Assembly (NCBI RefSeq): GCF_028776105.2
Contig: NZ_CP145606.1
Location: 1,550,001 to 1,614,000, forward strand
Origin: Neisseria leonii
GTDB lineage: Bacteria; Pseudomonadota; Gammaproteobacteria; Burkholderiales; Neisseriaceae
Direction: 5' to 3'
Length of the DNA stretch: 64,000 bases
The translations under genes and the position numbers were made by a program. Below are positions 1 through 10,385 of the stretch, in pieces. How positions within the stretch are numbered: position 1 is the first letter of the stretch; every line of letters begins with the position of its first letter. The notes below the pieces were generated by a model. That model saw only the letters and a program-made list of their open reading frames with translations, was not told the origin of the DNA and did no database searches.

Positions 1-1351
1 GCGTTTTCACTTCGGGATTGGTGATTTCACCGAAAATGGTACGCTTATACATCCACAACGTATAAGCTGCGCCGAAAATCAGCGTCAGCGCCGCCAGCGC
101 GCCCACCAGCAGGTTGTAGCGCACCGCGCCCATAATCACCATAAATTCGCCGACAAAGCCCGATGTCGCGGGCAGACCCGCATTGGCCATGGCAAACAGC
201 ATCATAAAGGCGGCAAATTTCGGCATCACATTCACCACACCGCCGTAATCGGCGATATTGCGCGTGTGCAGGCGGTCGTACATCACGCCGATACACATAA
301 ACATCGCCGCCGACACGAAACCGTGCGAAATCATCTGCACAACCGCACCTTTCAGTGCCCACGGTTCCAGAGTGTTGCCGATAAACAGAAACAGACCCAG
401 CGTCACAAAACCCATATGGCTGATGGAAGAATAGGCCACCAGTTTTTTCATATCGGTCTGCACCAAAGCCACCAAACCGATATACACCACCGCAATCAGG
501 CTCAACACAATGACCGCCGGCGCAAAATAGCGCGAAGCATCGGGCAGAATCGGCAGAATAAAGCGCAGAAAACCGTATGCCCCGACTTTCAGCGTAATCG
601 CCGCCAACACCATCGAACCGCCGGTCGGTGCCTCCACGTGGGCATCAGGCAGCCAGGTGTGTACCGGGAACATCGGCACTTTGACGGCAAATGACAGGAA
701 AAATGCGATAAACAGCAACTGCTGCACACCCAAGGGAATCTGTTTCAGATTCTGGAAATCCGCAATGGCAAAACTGCCGCCCGTCTGATAAGACAGATAA
801 ACCAGTGCCACCAGCATCAAAAGCGAACCCAGCAGCGTGTACAGAAACAGCTTCACCGAAGCATACACGCGGCGCGGGCCGCCCCACATACCGATAATCA
901 GATACAGCGGAATCAGCATTCCCTCGAAGAACACATAAAACAGCATCGCGTCCTGCGCGGCAAACGCCCCGTTAATCAGACCGCTCATCATCAGAAACGC
1001 CGCCATATACTGCGCCGTTTTCTTCTGAATCACTTCCCAACCGGCCAACACCACCATCAGCGTGATAAATGCATTCAGAATGACAAACAACACCGAAATG
1101 CCGTCCACACCCAAAGCATAGTTGATGTTCAGCGCGGGAATCCAGCGGTAAAACTCGGTGAACTGATAACCGCCGCTCAAACGGTCGAAACCGGCAAACA
1201 GCGGCAGCGTAACCAAAAATCCGGCCAACGCGCCGCAGAAAGCCAATATCCGCGCCAGCGGCGCACGGCTGTCGCTGCCCGTGGCCAGCACCAAGACACC
1301 GGCCACGATCGGCAGCCAAATTGCCCAGCTTAATAAGTTATTGAAAAACAT
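1..1351 (-). CDS. nuoM: NADH-quinone oxidoreductase subunit M (partial, 3' end beyond window)
   Basis: This is a membrane-arm, antiporter-like subunit of complex I that carries one of the proton pathways in the inner membrane. The reading frame starts at the ATG at 1351 (MFFNNLLSWAIWLPIVAG) and stays open to the window edge, giving about 450 of the roughly 500 residues usual for NuoM. Visible hallmarks are the conserved transmembrane glutamate near residue 143 (FYVFFEGMLIP), the lysine-containing FAVKVPMFPVHTWLPDAH motif, and a later KKLVAYSSISHMG motif typical of the antiporter fold. It is separated from nuoL by an isochorismatase-fold gene on the same strand, with a DNA uptake sequence between that gene and nuoM. 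nuoN would be expected just outside the window. Confidence 0.95.
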   Translation of the reverse strand, partial: MFFNNLLSWAIWLPIVAGVLVLATGSDSRAPLARILAFCGALAGFLVTLPLFAGFDRLSGGYQFTEFYRWIPALNINYALGVDGISVLFVILNAFITLMVVLAGWEVIQKKTAQYMAAFLMMSGLINGAFAAQDAMLFYVFFEGMLIPLYLIIGMWGGPRRVYASVKLFLYTLLGSLLMLVALVYLSYQTGGSFAIADFQNLKQIPLGVQQLLFIAFFLSFAVKVPMFPVHTWLPDAHVEAPTGGSMVLAAITLKVGAYGFLRFILPILPDASRYFAPAVIVLSLIAVVYIGLVALVQTDMKKLVAYSSISHMGFVTLGLFLFIGNTLEPWALKGAVVQMISHGFVSAAMFMCIGVMYDRLHTRNIADYGGVVNVMPKFAAFMMLFAMANAGLPATSGFVGEFMVIMGAVRYNLLVGALAALTLIFGAAYTLWMYKRTIFGEITNPEVKT

Positions 1352-1417
1352 ATTTAAAGCCTGTTTCTATTCTTATTCAAAATCTATCGTATTGCTTTTC
1401 AGACGGCCTGAAAGGCA

Positions 1418-1975
1418 CTATCCCATCATATCGGCACTTTGGACAACCGTCGCAAACTCGCCGTTCAGGCTGGCCAGTGCGGTTTGATGAATCAGTTCCG
1501 CATCAAATTTCTCGCCATGTATACCGACTTTGTCGAAAGTGGCCGTTGCATCTGCCAACACATAAACCCGATAACCCAGATTGCCTGCCATGCGTGTGGT
1601 TGTCGAAACACAGTGGTCGGTCGTCAAACCCGCAATCCATAATGTCTCTATCTGCTTTTCCTGCAAATAATCATGCAGCCGCGTACCGATAAACGCACTA
1701 TTGACATTTTTGGTAAATACGGTTTCATGGTCTCTCGGCTCAAACCCCGGCTTGAACGCAAAACCCTGATGATTCGGGTTCAGACGGGACTGCGCCAGCG
1801 TCGAGGCGTGCCGTATATGAATCACGGGCAGATTGGCTTGGCGGAATTTTTCCAGAACTTTGAGTGCGGCCTGCTCGGCCTGCGGATTATTGCGCGCACC
1901 GCCCCAGTAGGCCACATCGTCGAACCCCTGCTGCATATCGATGAGCAGCAGTGCCGTATTGTGATCCATCTCCAT
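1418..1975 (-). CDS. isochorismatase-family cysteine hydrolase
   Basis: A 185-residue cysteine hydrolase of the isochorismatase/nicotinamidase fold. The catalytic triad is visible: Asp in LLLIDMQQGF near residue 13, Lys in VFTKNVNSAF near residue 89, and Cys in TTDHCVSTTTRMAG near residue 120, with the cis-peptide region just before it. The substrate cannot be told from sequence; nicotinamidase, isochorismatase and N-carbamoyl hydrolases share this layout. It lies between nuoL and nuoM on the same strand, so it may be cotranscribed with complex I genes, although an inverted uptake-sequence hairpin lies between it and nuoL. There are two candidate ATGs (1975 and 1969). Confidence 0.88.
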   Translation of the reverse strand: MEMDHNTALLLIDMQQGFDDVAYWGGARNNPQAEQAALKVLEKFRQANLPVIHIRHASTLAQSRLNPNHQGFAFKPGFEPRDHETVFTKNVNSAFIGTRLHDYLQEKQIETLWIAGLTTDHCVSTTTRMAGNLGYRVYVLADATATFDKVGIHGEKFDAELIHQTALASLNGEFATVVQSADMMG

Positions 1976-2014
1976 AAACCCACTCCCTACTTTCCGATCG
2001 ATTTCAGCTTACAT

Positions 2015-2039
2015 GTAGGTCGGATACTGCGTATCCGAC
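2015..2039. repeat. GTAGGTCGGA palindromic repeat, single arm
   Basis: The stretch beginning GTAGGTCGGATAC and ending GTATCCGAC is an imperfect palindrome. It matches the arms of longer elements at 27121, 58071 and 58773. Only one half of the two-armed element is present here, upstream of the isochorismatase-like gene. Confidence 0.6.
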
Positions 2040-2084
2040 AACGCCCCAACCGGAACACTCCGTTTTTGATTTCAAGCCAAGCGG

Positions 2085-2123
2085 TTTTCAGACGGCCTCA
2101 ACCTCCATCAAGGCCGTCTGAAA
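2085..2123 (-). terminator. inverted uptake-sequence hairpin after nuoL
   Basis: TTTCAGACGGCCT at 2086-2098 pairs with AGGCCGTCTGAAA at 2111-2123, a 13-bp stem just downstream of the nuoL stop. No U-tract follows on the minus strand, so it may only attenuate transcription toward the downstream hydrolase and nuoM. Confidence 0.5.
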
Positions 2124-2128
2124 CTCTG

Positions 2129-4153
2129 CTACGCAAACAGACGCCAGAACACCAATCCCAACAGCACCAACACGCCGAACACCATCATGGCGGCGTAGGT
2201 GTAGATAAAGCCGGTCTGCATTTTGCGCACCCGAGCCGCCAGCGCGCCGACGGCTTTGGCCGAGCCGTTTACTGCGCCGTTGTCGATGATCAGGGTATCG
2301 ACGGCTTTCCAGAAGAAGTTGCCCAGCGCGCGGCTGCCTTTGGCGAAAACGTTGAAATAGAGCGCGTCCAGGTAGTATTTGTTTTCCAGCAGGGTGTAAA
2401 CGGGTTTGACGGCCGTCTGAATTTTGGCGGGCAGGTGCGGGGCTTTGGCATACAGCAGCCATGCGGCGGCCACGCCCGCCAGCATCAGGTAGAACACGGG
2501 CGTTTGCAGGCTGTGCAGTGCCATGCCGGTTGCGCCGAGAAATTCTTCGGCCATGATGCGCATGGTCGGGTGGGCTTCGCTATCGACATAAATCACGCCT
2601 TTGAAGAAGTCGCCGTAGAGCATGGGCTTGATGGCGATATAGCCGATAATGACGGACGGAACGGCCAAAAGCAGCAGCGGCACGGTTACCACCCAAGGGC
2701 TTTCGTGCGGGTTGTCGTGTTTGCCCAAGCCGTGATGGTGGCCGTCGTCATGGCCGTCTGAATGATGCTCGATTTCGCGCCATTTTTCTTTGCCGTGGAA
2801 CACCATGAAATATTGGCGGAAAGCGTAAAAAGCGGTAACGAACACGCTCGCCAGCACGGCGTAATAGGCAAACGTGCTGCCGGGAATGGTGCTGTTTCTG
2901 GCCGCTTCGATAATCGAATCTTTGGAATAGAAGCCGGAGAAAAACGGCGTGCCGATGAGGGCGAGATTGCCCAGCAGCATGGTGATCCACGTAATCGGCA
3001 TGTATTTTTTCAGGTTGCCCATATGGCGCATATCCTGATCGTGGTGCATACCGATAATCGCGCTGCCCGCCGCCAGAAACAGCAGGGCTTTGAAGAAGGC
3101 ATGGGTCATCACATGGAACATGGCCGCCGAATAGGCCGATGCGCCGAGTGCCACCGTCATATAGCCCAGTTGCGACAGGGTGGAATAGGCCACAACGTGC
3201 TTGATGTCGTTTTGGATAATCCCGAGAAAGCCCATAAACAGGGCGGTAATCGCACCGATCACCATAATCACGGACAGGGCAGTGGTACTCATCTCGTACA
3301 TCGGCGACATGCGCGACACCATAAACAGACCGGCGGTTACCATCGTCGCCGCGTGAATCAGCGCGGAAATCGGCGTCGGGCCTTCCATCGAATCGGGCAG
3401 CCAGACGTGCAGCGGGAACTGGGCAGATTTACCCATCGCGCCGACAAACAGCAGCAGGCAGGTAACCGTTACCAGACTCCATTCCACTCCGGGAAAGAAA
3501 GAAATCGTCGCCGTCTGAATCTGCGGCAGATAGGCGAACACATCGGCATAACGCAGGCTGCCGCCGAAATAGGCCAGCACCAGTCCGATACCGAGAATAA
3601 AGCCGAAATCGCCGACACGGTTCACCAAAAACGCTTTCAGGTTGGCAAAAATCGCGCTTTCGCGTTTGAAATAAAACCCGATCAGCAGATAAGACACCAA
3701 GCCCACCGCTTCCCAGCCGAAGAACAGCTGGATAAAGTTATTGCTCATAATCAGCATCAACATACTGAATGTAAACAGCGAGATATAGCTGAAAAAGCGT
3801 TGGTAGCCGACCGCTTCGTCCTTCATATAGCCGATGGTGTAGATATGCACCATCAGCGACACAAACGTGACCACTACCATCATCATCGCGGTTAAGGTAT
3901 CGACCAGAAAGCCCACCGAAAAATCCACGCCGCCCATCGTCAGCCAGGTGTACACATTCTCGTCGAACTTCGCGCGCGAACCGTCGATAAAGCCCCACAG
4001 CACATACATCGACAACACGGCCGAAGCGGCCACGCCGAGTATGGTGGCCGTATGCGCACCCGCACGGCCGATCCGGCTGCCGAACAGGCCGGCCAGCAGA
4101 CAGCCTGCCAAAGGCAGCAGCGCGATGGTGAGATATAAAGTCATATCAGTCAT
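2129..4153 (-). CDS. nuoL: NADH-quinone oxidoreductase subunit L
   Basis: The distal antiporter-like subunit of the complex I membrane arm, which also carries the long lateral helix. It is 674 residues long, a normal to slightly long size. The conserved glutamate lies near residue 148 (FFGWEAVGLVSYLLIG). The lysine-bearing GAMGKSAQFPLHVWLPDSM motif and HVVAYSTLSQLGYM follow. The C-terminal helix ends LVLLGLVFWRLFA. An unusual histidine/aspartate-rich loop (HHSDGHDDGHHHG and neighbours) sits at about residues 460-484. Start ATG at 4153; a second ATG three codons on is possible. nuoK is upstream, about 97 bases away, with an uptake sequence between them. Confidence 0.97.
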   Translation of the reverse strand: MTDMTLYLTIALLPLAGCLLAGLFGSRIGRAGAHTATILGVAASAVLSMYVLWGFIDGSRAKFDENVYTWLTMGGVDFSVGFLVDTLTAMMMVVVTFVSLMVHIYTIGYMKDEAVGYQRFFSYISLFTFSMLMLIMSNNFIQLFFGWEAVGLVSYLLIGFYFKRESAIFANLKAFLVNRVGDFGFILGIGLVLAYFGGSLRYADVFAYLPQIQTATISFFPGVEWSLVTVTCLLLFVGAMGKSAQFPLHVWLPDSMEGPTPISALIHAATMVTAGLFMVSRMSPMYEMSTTALSVIMVIGAITALFMGFLGIIQNDIKHVVAYSTLSQLGYMTVALGASAYSAAMFHVMTHAFFKALLFLAAGSAIIGMHHDQDMRHMGNLKKYMPITWITMLLGNLALIGTPFFSGFYSKDSIIEAARNSTIPGSTFAYYAVLASVFVTAFYAFRQYFMVFHGKEKWREIEHHSDGHDDGHHHGLGKHDNPHESPWVVTVPLLLLAVPSVIIGYIAIKPMLYGDFFKGVIYVDSEAHPTMRIMAEEFLGATGMALHSLQTPVFYLMLAGVAAAWLLYAKAPHLPAKIQTAVKPVYTLLENKYYLDALYFNVFAKGSRALGNFFWKAVDTLIIDNGAVNGSAKAVGALAARVRKMQTGFIYTYAAMMVFGVLVLLGLVFWRLFA

Positions 4154-4249
4154 TTTTTAACCTTATCAGCTTGGGTGGGGTTAAGGGTTTCGTGGTCGGT
4201 ATGGTCTGCCGCAACCGCAGACGGCCGCTTTTCAGACGGCCTCGACCCG

Positions 4250-4555
4250 TCAGCCGCGCAGGGTATTCAAATCGGTTACGTTAATCGTATGCCGGTTGCG
4301 GTACACCAGCACCATAATCGCCAGCCCGATGGCCGATTCGGCCGCCGCCACCGTGAGAATAAAGAATACGAACACTTGGCCTGCGGTATCGCCCAGATAT
4401 TGCGAAAAGGCGATGAAGTTGAAATTGACCGCCAACAGCATCAGTTCGATAGACATCAAAAGAATCAGCACATTTTTGCGGTTCATAAAAATACCCATCG
4501 CGCTGATTCCGAACAAAAGCGCGGCCAGAACCAGATAATGCGTTACCGTAATCAT
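4250..4555 (-). CDS. nuoK: NADH-quinone oxidoreductase subunit K
   Basis: Small three-helix membrane subunit of complex I (homologous to MrpC/ND4L), 101 residues, the standard length. The two membrane glutamates essential for proton pumping are present near residues 37 ([13 protein letters not shown]) and 73 ([11 protein letters not shown]). The start ATG overlaps the nuoJ stop codon, so translation is probably coupled. Confidence 0.97.
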   Translation of the reverse strand: MITVTHYLVLAALLFGISAMGIFMNRKNVLILLMSIELMLLAVNFNFIAFSQYLGDTAGQVFVFFILTVAAAESAIGLAIMVLVYRNRHTINVTDLNTLRG

Positions 4556-5199
4556 GCTTCGCCCTCCCCGGCGGTTTCGGCCGGTACGGCCGTTTTCTGC
4601 GTTACCGCGTCCATTTTCACCATTTTCAGACGGCCCTGTTTCGCGTCCACTTTCACTTGATCGGCCGGATTGATGCGCTTGGGATTAAAGGTTTTGCGGT
4701 GTACCAATGCAATCGCCGCCACCATACCCAGTAACAGCAGCACCGCCGCCAGCTCGAAAGGCAGCAGATAAACGGTATAAAGCTGCAAGCCCAAATCGCG
4801 CACATTGCTGTAATCGGCGGGAATATCGGCCATTTCGCCGAAAGCGGCCAGATTGGTTTGCGGCGCGAGCAATACCAGCAACAGCACCGCCGCCATCAAT
4901 ATGCCCACGGTAAACGCCGCCGGCGCATGGCGCCAAAAGCCCGCGCGCATTTCTTCGATGTCGATATTGAGCATCATCACGACAAACAGGAACAGCACCA
5001 TCACCGCCCCGACATACACCACCACCAGCGTGATGCCCAGAAACTCGGCCTGCATCAGCATCCACATCATCGCGCTGATACAGAATGTGAGCACCAGATA
5101 CAGCGACGCGTGTACCGGGTTTTTCGCGGTAACGGTTTTCACCGCGCCGAATAAAATCACGGCAGCCAGTATATAAAACAGAATCAGGGAGAAAGTCAT
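4552..5199 (-). CDS. nuoJ: NADH-quinone oxidoreductase subunit J
   Basis: Five-helix membrane subunit (ND6 homologue), 215 residues from the ATG at 5199 ([19 protein letters not shown]). A longer upstream extension is open but lacks the membrane character and was rejected. The conserved third-helix region is visible ([20 protein letters not shown]), containing the flexible pi-bulge helix known from complex I structures. The C-terminus after about residue 170 is polar, rich in Lys and Ala, and variable in this family. The stop overlaps the nuoK start. Confidence 0.96.
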   Translation of the reverse strand: MTFSLILFYILAAVILFGAVKTVTAKNPVHASLYLVLTFCISAMMWMLMQAEFLGITLVVVYVGAVMVLFLFVVMMLNIDIEEMRAGFWRHAPAAFTVGILMAAVLLLVLLAPQTNLAAFGEMADIPADYSNVRDLGLQLYTVYLLPFELAAVLLLLGMVAAIALVHRKTFNPKRINPADQVKVDAKQGRLKMVKMDAVTQKTAVPAETAGEGEA

Positions 5200-5378
5200 A
5201 AACGTGCTCTTTATCGTTGGATAGCATATGGCGGCAAACGGTTTTGCCGTTTGGCCGTCTGAAAACGGCGGCTGACACACTCAGCCAACCCGCCGCCCTC
5301 GGGCATGGCGCAATATCCGGTATTTCAGACGGCATGGCAGCGGCGCAGGCGGTTTCCATCATCTGCACCGCTTTTCAT

Positions 5379-5858
5379 TTAACGGTACGGCGCGTCGGCT
5401 GCTTTGCGTTTGGCGATTTCGGCTTCGTAGCGGTCGCCGACGGCCAGCAGCATGGGCTTGGTGTAATACAGGTCGCCGCGTTTTTCGCCGTGGTATTCCA
5501 GAATATGGGTCTCGACAATCGCATCGGTCGGGCAGGCTTCTTCGCAGAAACCGCAGAAAATACATTTGGTTAAATCGATGTCGTAGCGGGTGGTGCGGCG
5601 GGTACCGTCTTCGCGCTGCTCGCTTTCGATATTGATCGCCATGGCGGGACAGACGGCCTCGCACAGTTTGCAGGCGATGCAGCGTTCTTCCCCGTTCGGG
5701 TAGCGGCGTTGCGCGTGCAGGCCGCGGAAACGCACCGACTGCGGCGTTTTCTCTTCGGGAAACATAATCGTTTCCTTGCGGGCGAAAAAGTTTTTGAGCG
5801 TAACGCCCATACCTTTAACCAGCTCGCCCAGCAGGAAAGTTTTGACTAAATTTGCCAT
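5379..5858 (-). CDS. nuoI: NADH-quinone oxidoreductase subunit I, two [4Fe-4S] clusters
   Basis: Peripheral-arm ferredoxin-like subunit that relays electrons toward cluster N2. It is 159 residues long, the usual size for the beta-proteobacterial form. Two classic CxxCxxCxxxCP motifs are present: Cys 60/63/66/70 in [12 protein letters not shown] and Cys 99/102/105/109 in [12 protein letters not shown], which ligate N6a and N6b. The N-terminal amphipathic helix ([20 protein letters not shown]) should contact the membrane arm. The next gene downstream is nuoJ, 180 bases away. Confidence 0.97.
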   Translation of the reverse strand: MANLVKTFLLGELVKGMGVTLKNFFARKETIMFPEEKTPQSVRFRGLHAQRRYPNGEERCIACKLCEAVCPAMAINIESEQREDGTRRTTRYDIDLTKCIFCGFCEEACPTDAIVETHILEYHGEKRGDLYYTKPMLLAVGDRYEAEIAKRKAADAPYR

Positions 5859-5899
5859 TTTGGTTTAACCCTTTTGGTTCGGGGTGTGGTTTATCGTAG

Positions 5900-5965
5900 T
5901 TTCAGACGGCCTGAACTGCTTCAACCGCCGGATTCGTTTTCTGTTGTTTTTCAGGCCGTCTGAAA
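5900..5965 (-). terminator. inverted uptake-sequence pair between the ACT gene and nuoI
   Basis: TTTCAGACGGCCTGAA at 5900-5915 is the exact reverse complement of TTCAGGCCGTCTGAAA at 5950-5965, giving 16-bp arms around a 34-base loop. It lies inside the nuo operon, so it is either a weak attenuator or simply a pair of uptake sequences. Confidence 0.4.
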
Positions 5966-5970
5966 GACGG

Positions 5971-6378
5971 TCAGACTGCCTGCTGCAAACGCCGCAGAAC
6001 CGCCATCGCCGCTTCTGCTTCCCCATAAGGGACAAAAATATGGTCGTGGCAGTTTCCCGCCACCACATTGCAGCTGATTTGTGCCTCGCCCAGCGCGGCG
6101 GCAAACGCGGCCGTCAGGCCGACGGCGGCCAAATCGGAATGCACATTCAACGTAATCCATGCCGCGCGGAAATGGCTGGTCAGGCCGTATTGGCGCAGCA
6201 GCGGTTCGGCCATCACCACCGACAGCCCTTCCCGCTCCCGAATGCTGGCCACCACATCGCGCCAATCCAAACCGGCAGCGGCGGCATCGGAAACCGTAGC
6301 GAAAGCGTACACGCCCTCGTTCCATACCGGCTCCATCGAGCGCAGCAGAACGGTTAAATCACGAATCGCGCCGCCCAT
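5971..6378 (-). CDS. ACT-domain protein embedded in the nuo operon
   Basis: A 135-residue protein made of tandem ACT-like small-molecule-binding folds. The second half reads HFRAAWITLNVHSDLAAVGL followed by AQISCNVVAGNCHDHIFVPY, matching the ACT_7/CASTOR-type ACT family found as stand-alone bacterial proteins. Such proteins usually sense amino acids; the ligand here is unknown. It sits three bases after the nuoH stop and ahead of nuoI on the same strand. There is no DNA-binding or catalytic domain, so it would have to act by binding a partner. Start ATG at 6378. Confidence 0.8.
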   Translation of the reverse strand: MGGAIRDLTVLLRSMEPVWNEGVYAFATVSDAAAAGLDWRDVVASIREREGLSVVMAEPLLRQYGLTSHFRAAWITLNVHSDLAAVGLTAAFAAALGEAQISCNVVAGNCHDHIFVPYGEAEAAMAVLRRLQQAV

Positions 6379-6381
6379 TCT

Positions 6382-7434
6382 TTATTTCCACAAGCTCAAC
6401 GGCGAAGCCATCCAGGCCGCCAAAACCACAATGCAGACAAAACCCACGGGAATCAGCACTTTCCAGCCCAAGCGCATGATTTGGTCGTAGCGGTAGCGCG
6501 GGAAAGTGGCACGGATCCACAGGTAGAAATACAGCACGGCGGCCATTTTCGCGAACATCCAGAGTGCCGACGGCGCGCCGATCATGCCCCAGCTCTGCGG
6601 GAAAGGCGACAGCCAGCCGCCGAAGAACATCAGTGCGGTCAGTGCGGCAATCAGAATCATGAAAATGTATTCGGCCAAGAAAAACAGCGCGAAAGCAAAG
6701 CCGGAGTATTCCACATGGAAACCCGCCACGATTTCGCTTTCGCCCTCGGCCACGTCGAACGGGGCGCGGTTGGTTTCGGCCACGGCGGAAATCAGGTACA
6801 CCACAAAGGCGGGAAAGAGCGCGAACCAGTTCCACGAAAACAGCGAACCGCCCGCCATACCCTCTGCCTGCGCCGCCACAATTTCGTTAAAGTTCAGGCT
6901 GCCCGACACCATCACCACGCACACCAAAGCCGCGCCCATGGCAATTTCATACGAAATGGTTTGCGCGGAAGAGCGCATCGCGCCGAGAAACGCATATTTG
7001 GAATTGGAAGCCCAGCCCGCGATAATGGTTCCGTACACCGACAGCGAAGTAATCATCAGGATAAACAGCAGACCGGCATCGACATTGGTCAGCAGCCATT
7101 CTTCATTAAACGGAATCACCGCCCATGCGGCAAACGCCGGCATCAGCGACATCATCGGCCCGATATAGAACAGGGCTTTGTTCGACAGTTTCGGGCGGGT
7201 CACTTCCTTAAACAGCAGTTTCAATACGTCGGCAAACGGCTGGATCAGGCCGAACGGGCCGGTCACGTTGGGGCCGACGCGCAGCTGCATATAGCCGATG
7301 ACTTTGCGCTCGAAATAAGTCAGATAGGCCACGGTCAGAATCAGCGGTGCCAGAATGATGACGATTTTGACGATAATCGACACAATCAGTCCCAAATCGT
7401 TACCCAATAAAGACTGGAAAAAATCTTGCATCAT
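6382..7434 (-). CDS. nuoH: NADH-quinone oxidoreductase subunit H
   Basis: ND1-like membrane subunit that forms much of the quinone-binding chamber, 350 residues, normal length. Conserved stretches are visible: [17 protein letters not shown] near residues 44-60, [11 protein letters not shown], and the acidic loop [20 protein letters not shown] near residue 220. The start ATG at 7434 touches the nuoG stop codon, so the two are translationally coupled. Confidence 0.97.
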   Translation of the reverse strand: MMQDFFQSLLGNDLGLIVSIIVKIVIILAPLILTVAYLTYFERKVIGYMQLRVGPNVTGPFGLIQPFADVLKLLFKEVTRPKLSNKALFYIGPMMSLMPAFAAWAVIPFNEEWLLTNVDAGLLFILMITSLSVYGTIIAGWASNSKYAFLGAMRSSAQTISYEIAMGAALVCVVMVSGSLNFNEIVAAQAEGMAGGSLFSWNWFALFPAFVVYLISAVAETNRAPFDVAEGESEIVAGFHVEYSGFAFALFFLAEYIFMILIAALTALMFFGGWLSPFPQSWGMIGAPSALWMFAKMAAVLYFYLWIRATFPRYRYDQIMRLGWKVLIPVGFVCIVVLAAWMASPLSLWK

Positions 7435-9686
7435 CAGGCTCCTGCCAATTCGATTGCATTCATCATGCCGCCCAAATCCGCCAGCGCGGGATAAAGCGGC
7501 AGATGCACCACATTTTCCGGCAGGCCGTCATCGGCAGCCAGCACAACGTTTACCGCCCCCGCGCCGCTTTTAGCCAGAACGGTTTGGCCGTCTGAAAAGC
7601 CGAGTACGGCCAGCGTCCGGCTGTGTACGCGGGCGGCAGGTACGGCCGCCTGCACGGTGGCCTGCAAGGGTGCGGAACGGCGGACTTGGGCATCGCTGCT
7701 GTAAATCGCCGTACCGCCGGTGCGCACCAGTTGCGCCGCCGTGTATCGTGCGGCAGACGCAGACAACGCGGCACGGTTGTCCATATCGATCAGGCGCGGC
7801 ACGGCTTCTTTCAACACGCTCTCGCTGTTGTCGAAATCAAAGCCGTCCAAACCGAACACATTGCCCAACACGCGCAGCACTTTCCACAGCGGGCGCGATT
7901 CGCCCAAGCCGCGCACTACGCCGTGGAACGACTGCAGACGGCCTTCCATGTTGATAAAGCTGCCCGAAGTTTCGGCCGAAGGCGCAACCGGCAGCAGAAT
8001 ATCGCACACTTCGCGCAATACGTCGCTTTCATACGCGCTGAACGCCATCACGCTTTGGGCCTGTTTCAAAGCTTCCACGGCGGCACGCCCGCCTGCGGTG
8101 TCGATGTCCGGCTCCACATTCATCAGCCAAACAGCCTGTTTGGGCGAAGCCGTCATCTGCGCGATACTGTCGCCGCTGTCGAATGCCAGCCGTTCCGCGC
8201 CGACACTGTTGGCCGCCTGCGGCAGAATGCCCAAAGTCGCACCGGTGCGCTCCGCCAAATCCTGAGCGGCGGCATAAATGGCGGCATAATCGGGGTGGTT
8301 CTGCGCTTCTGCGCCCAGCAGCACGGCCGCACGGGCGGCCTGCGACAATGCGCCGGTAATATAACTGCTTTCCGCTTCGGCCAAACCGGCTACGAAACCC
8401 GCCCAGTCGTTCGGGTGCAGCACTTCCTGTGCGTCCAACGGCATATGCAGGGTTTCTTTCTGTGCCGCCACAATGCTCAACGCCATGCCGTTTTTGGCCG
8501 CACGGCGCAGGCGGGCGGTTAAGAGCGGCTGCTCTTGACGCAGGGTCGAGCCGATAATCAGCACGGCTTCGTTGGCCGCCAAGTCTTCAATCGACTGACC
8601 CAGCCATGCCGCGCCCTGCAATGCGGCCGACACGCGCATATCCTGCTCGCGCAGACGGGCAGCCAGATGCCTGATGCCCAAACCGCGTGCCAGTTTCTGA
8701 GTCAGATACAGCTCTTCCAGCGTATTGGCCGGATTGGCCCAAATGCCCACCGCATCTCGGCCGTCTGATTTTTGGATACATTCCAGCGTTTTTTTCACAT
8801 AATCCAGCGCGGTCGGCCAATCCACTTCGTGCCATTGGCCGTCGTGTTTGATTTTCGGCGTTTTCAGACGGCTTTCGTGATACAGACCTTCGTAGGCGAA
8901 ACGGTCGCGGTCGGCAATCCAGCATTCGTTCACCGCTTCGTTTTCCAGGGGCAGGACGCGGCGCACGGTGTGTTCTTTGGTCTGCACAATCAGGTTGCTG
9001 CCCAAGGCATCGTGCGGTGAAACGGTTTTGCGGCGGCTCAATTCCCACGAACGCGCATCGTAACGGAACGGTTTGCTGGTCAGCGCGCCGACGGGGCACA
9101 AATCAATCACGTTGCCCGAAAGTTCGCTTTCCACCGCTTTGCCGACAAAGGGCATGATTTCGGAAAACTCGCCGCGGTTGGCCATCGCGATTTCCTGCAT
9201 ACCGGCAATTTCTTCGGTAAAGCGCACACAGCGGGTGCAGTGGATACAGCGGCTCATTTCGGCAGCAGAAACCAAAGGCCCCATGTCTTTGGGTGTTACC
9301 GAGCGTTTTTCTTCGGTATAGCGGCTGGCGGTTTTGCCGTAACCCACCGACAAATCCTGCAATTGGCATTCGCCGCCCTGATCGCAAATCGGGCAGTCCA
9401 GCGGGTGATTGATCAGCAGAAACTCCATCACGCCCTGCTGCGCTTCTTTGGCTTTGGGCGAATGGGTGTGCACCACCATGCCGTCTGTAACCGGCGTGGC
9501 ACAGGCAGGCAGCGGCTTGGGTGCTTTTTCCACTTCCACCAGACACATGCGGCAGTTGGCGGCGATGGACAGTTTTTTGTGGTAGCAGAAATGCGGGATA
9601 TAAGTGCCGAGCTTGTGCGCCGCTTCGATGACCGTCGCGCCCTGCTCCACCGCAATCTGTTTGCCGTCGATTTCGATTTGTAACAT
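7434..9686 (-). CDS. nuoG: NADH-quinone oxidoreductase subunit G, iron-sulfur scaffold
   Basis: The largest peripheral-arm subunit, 750 residues. The N-terminal ferredoxin domain holds a [2Fe-2S] site with Cys 34, 45, 48 and 62 ([20 protein letters not shown]). It is followed by the His-ligated N5 motif ([17 protein letters not shown]) and a further [4Fe-4S] motif ([10 protein letters not shown] with IDLCPVGAL). From about residue 220 the protein is a molybdopterin-oxidoreductase-like scaffold without a cofactor role in this family. It follows a small lipoprotein gene and precedes nuoH directly. Confidence 0.97.
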   Translation of the reverse strand: MLQIEIDGKQIAVEQGATVIEAAHKLGTYIPHFCYHKKLSIAANCRMCLVEVEKAPKPLPACATPVTDGMVVHTHSPKAKEAQQGVMEFLLINHPLDCPICDQGGECQLQDLSVGYGKTASRYTEEKRSVTPKDMGPLVSAAEMSRCIHCTRCVRFTEEIAGMQEIAMANRGEFSEIMPFVGKAVESELSGNVIDLCPVGALTSKPFRYDARSWELSRRKTVSPHDALGSNLIVQTKEHTVRRVLPLENEAVNECWIADRDRFAYEGLYHESRLKTPKIKHDGQWHEVDWPTALDYVKKTLECIQKSDGRDAVGIWANPANTLEELYLTQKLARGLGIRHLAARLREQDMRVSAALQGAAWLGQSIEDLAANEAVLIIGSTLRQEQPLLTARLRRAAKNGMALSIVAAQKETLHMPLDAQEVLHPNDWAGFVAGLAEAESSYITGALSQAARAAVLLGAEAQNHPDYAAIYAAAQDLAERTGATLGILPQAANSVGAERLAFDSGDSIAQMTASPKQAVWLMNVEPDIDTAGGRAAVEALKQAQSVMAFSAYESDVLREVCDILLPVAPSAETSGSFINMEGRLQSFHGVVRGLGESRPLWKVLRVLGNVFGLDGFDFDNSESVLKEAVPRLIDMDNRAALSASAARYTAAQLVRTGGTAIYSSDAQVRRSAPLQATVQAAVPAARVHSRTLAVLGFSDGQTVLAKSGAGAVNVVLAADDGLPENVVHLPLYPALADLGGMMNAIELAGA

Positions 9687-9755
9687 GGTGTGTTTCCTAG
9701 TTACGTTCTGATTTTATTGATATTTCATTTCCGGGACACCATCAGCCCCACAGAT

Positions 9756-10196
9756 TTATTCCTGCGCCTGTCCCAGCAGCAGCTGTACGATCCGGTCCGT
9801 CTGGCCGGTCAAACCCTGCTCTTGGGCCAACTGCTTTTCCTCATTGCGCGTATAGTAAACCACGGTTGTCAAAGGCCGGCGGCGCTCGCCCGTATTTTCC
9901 ACGATGGTGAATTTACTGCGCTTAATCCGGCCGTCCCCGCCGCCTTTCACCTTACCGTTCAGAAGATAGCGGCAGTCCGACAAGCCTTCCTGAACGGATT
10001 GGATTTCGGCACTGACTCCGGCCCTTTGGAAACTGGCGGCCAGTTCCTGTGCCAGGTGCGGCATCCGGTTTCCATAAGTGTCGCGTACACAGATTTGTTT
10101 GACTTCCGCCAAAGCCGCTTCGTCGAAACGCTTCACATCGATTGCGGAACACGCCGCCAGCAGCGGCACCAAAAGCAACAGGATAAATTTCTTCAT
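9756..10196 (-). CDS. lipoprotein of unknown function between nuoF and nuoG
   Basis: A 146-residue predicted lipoprotein. The ATG at 10196 gives a signal sequence MKKFILLLLVPLLAACSAID with the lipobox LAAC and the acylated Cys at position 16. The mature part has two further Cys (ICVRDTY and LSDCRYLL) that could form a disulfide, and a hydrophilic C-terminus. A longer upstream reading frame lacks a signal sequence and was not used. It resembles small gamma/beta-proteobacterial lipoproteins with no assigned role. It lies in the nuo operon on the same strand, but nothing in it suggests a respiratory function. Confidence 0.75.
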   Translation of the reverse strand: MKKFILLLLVPLLAACSAIDVKRFDEAALAEVKQICVRDTYGNRMPHLAQELAASFQRAGVSAEIQSVQEGLSDCRYLLNGKVKGGGDGRIKRSKFTIVENTGERRRPLTTVVYYTRNEEKQLAQEQGLTGQTDRIVQLLLGQAQE

Positions 10197-10385
10197 TTTT
10201 ATTGTTTGACCATTTCGTTTGCTGTTTTCAGACGGCCTAATCCCGTATCGGAAATACCGTTTCTTTCCCGCCTCAATGCGGATAGCACGCAGCCAGCAGA
10301 AAAACCGCGGCAATCAGGACAAATGGATTCATCGCAAACACCCGCTTTCACCAGGATACAGATTTTCGGTTTGAGGCCGTCTGAA

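Noticed and set aside
1673..2761. A 362-codon open frame on the plus strand across the nuoL 3' end
   Set aside because: It is antisense to nuoL and to the isochorismatase-like gene, has no family features, and arises from GC-rich codon use.
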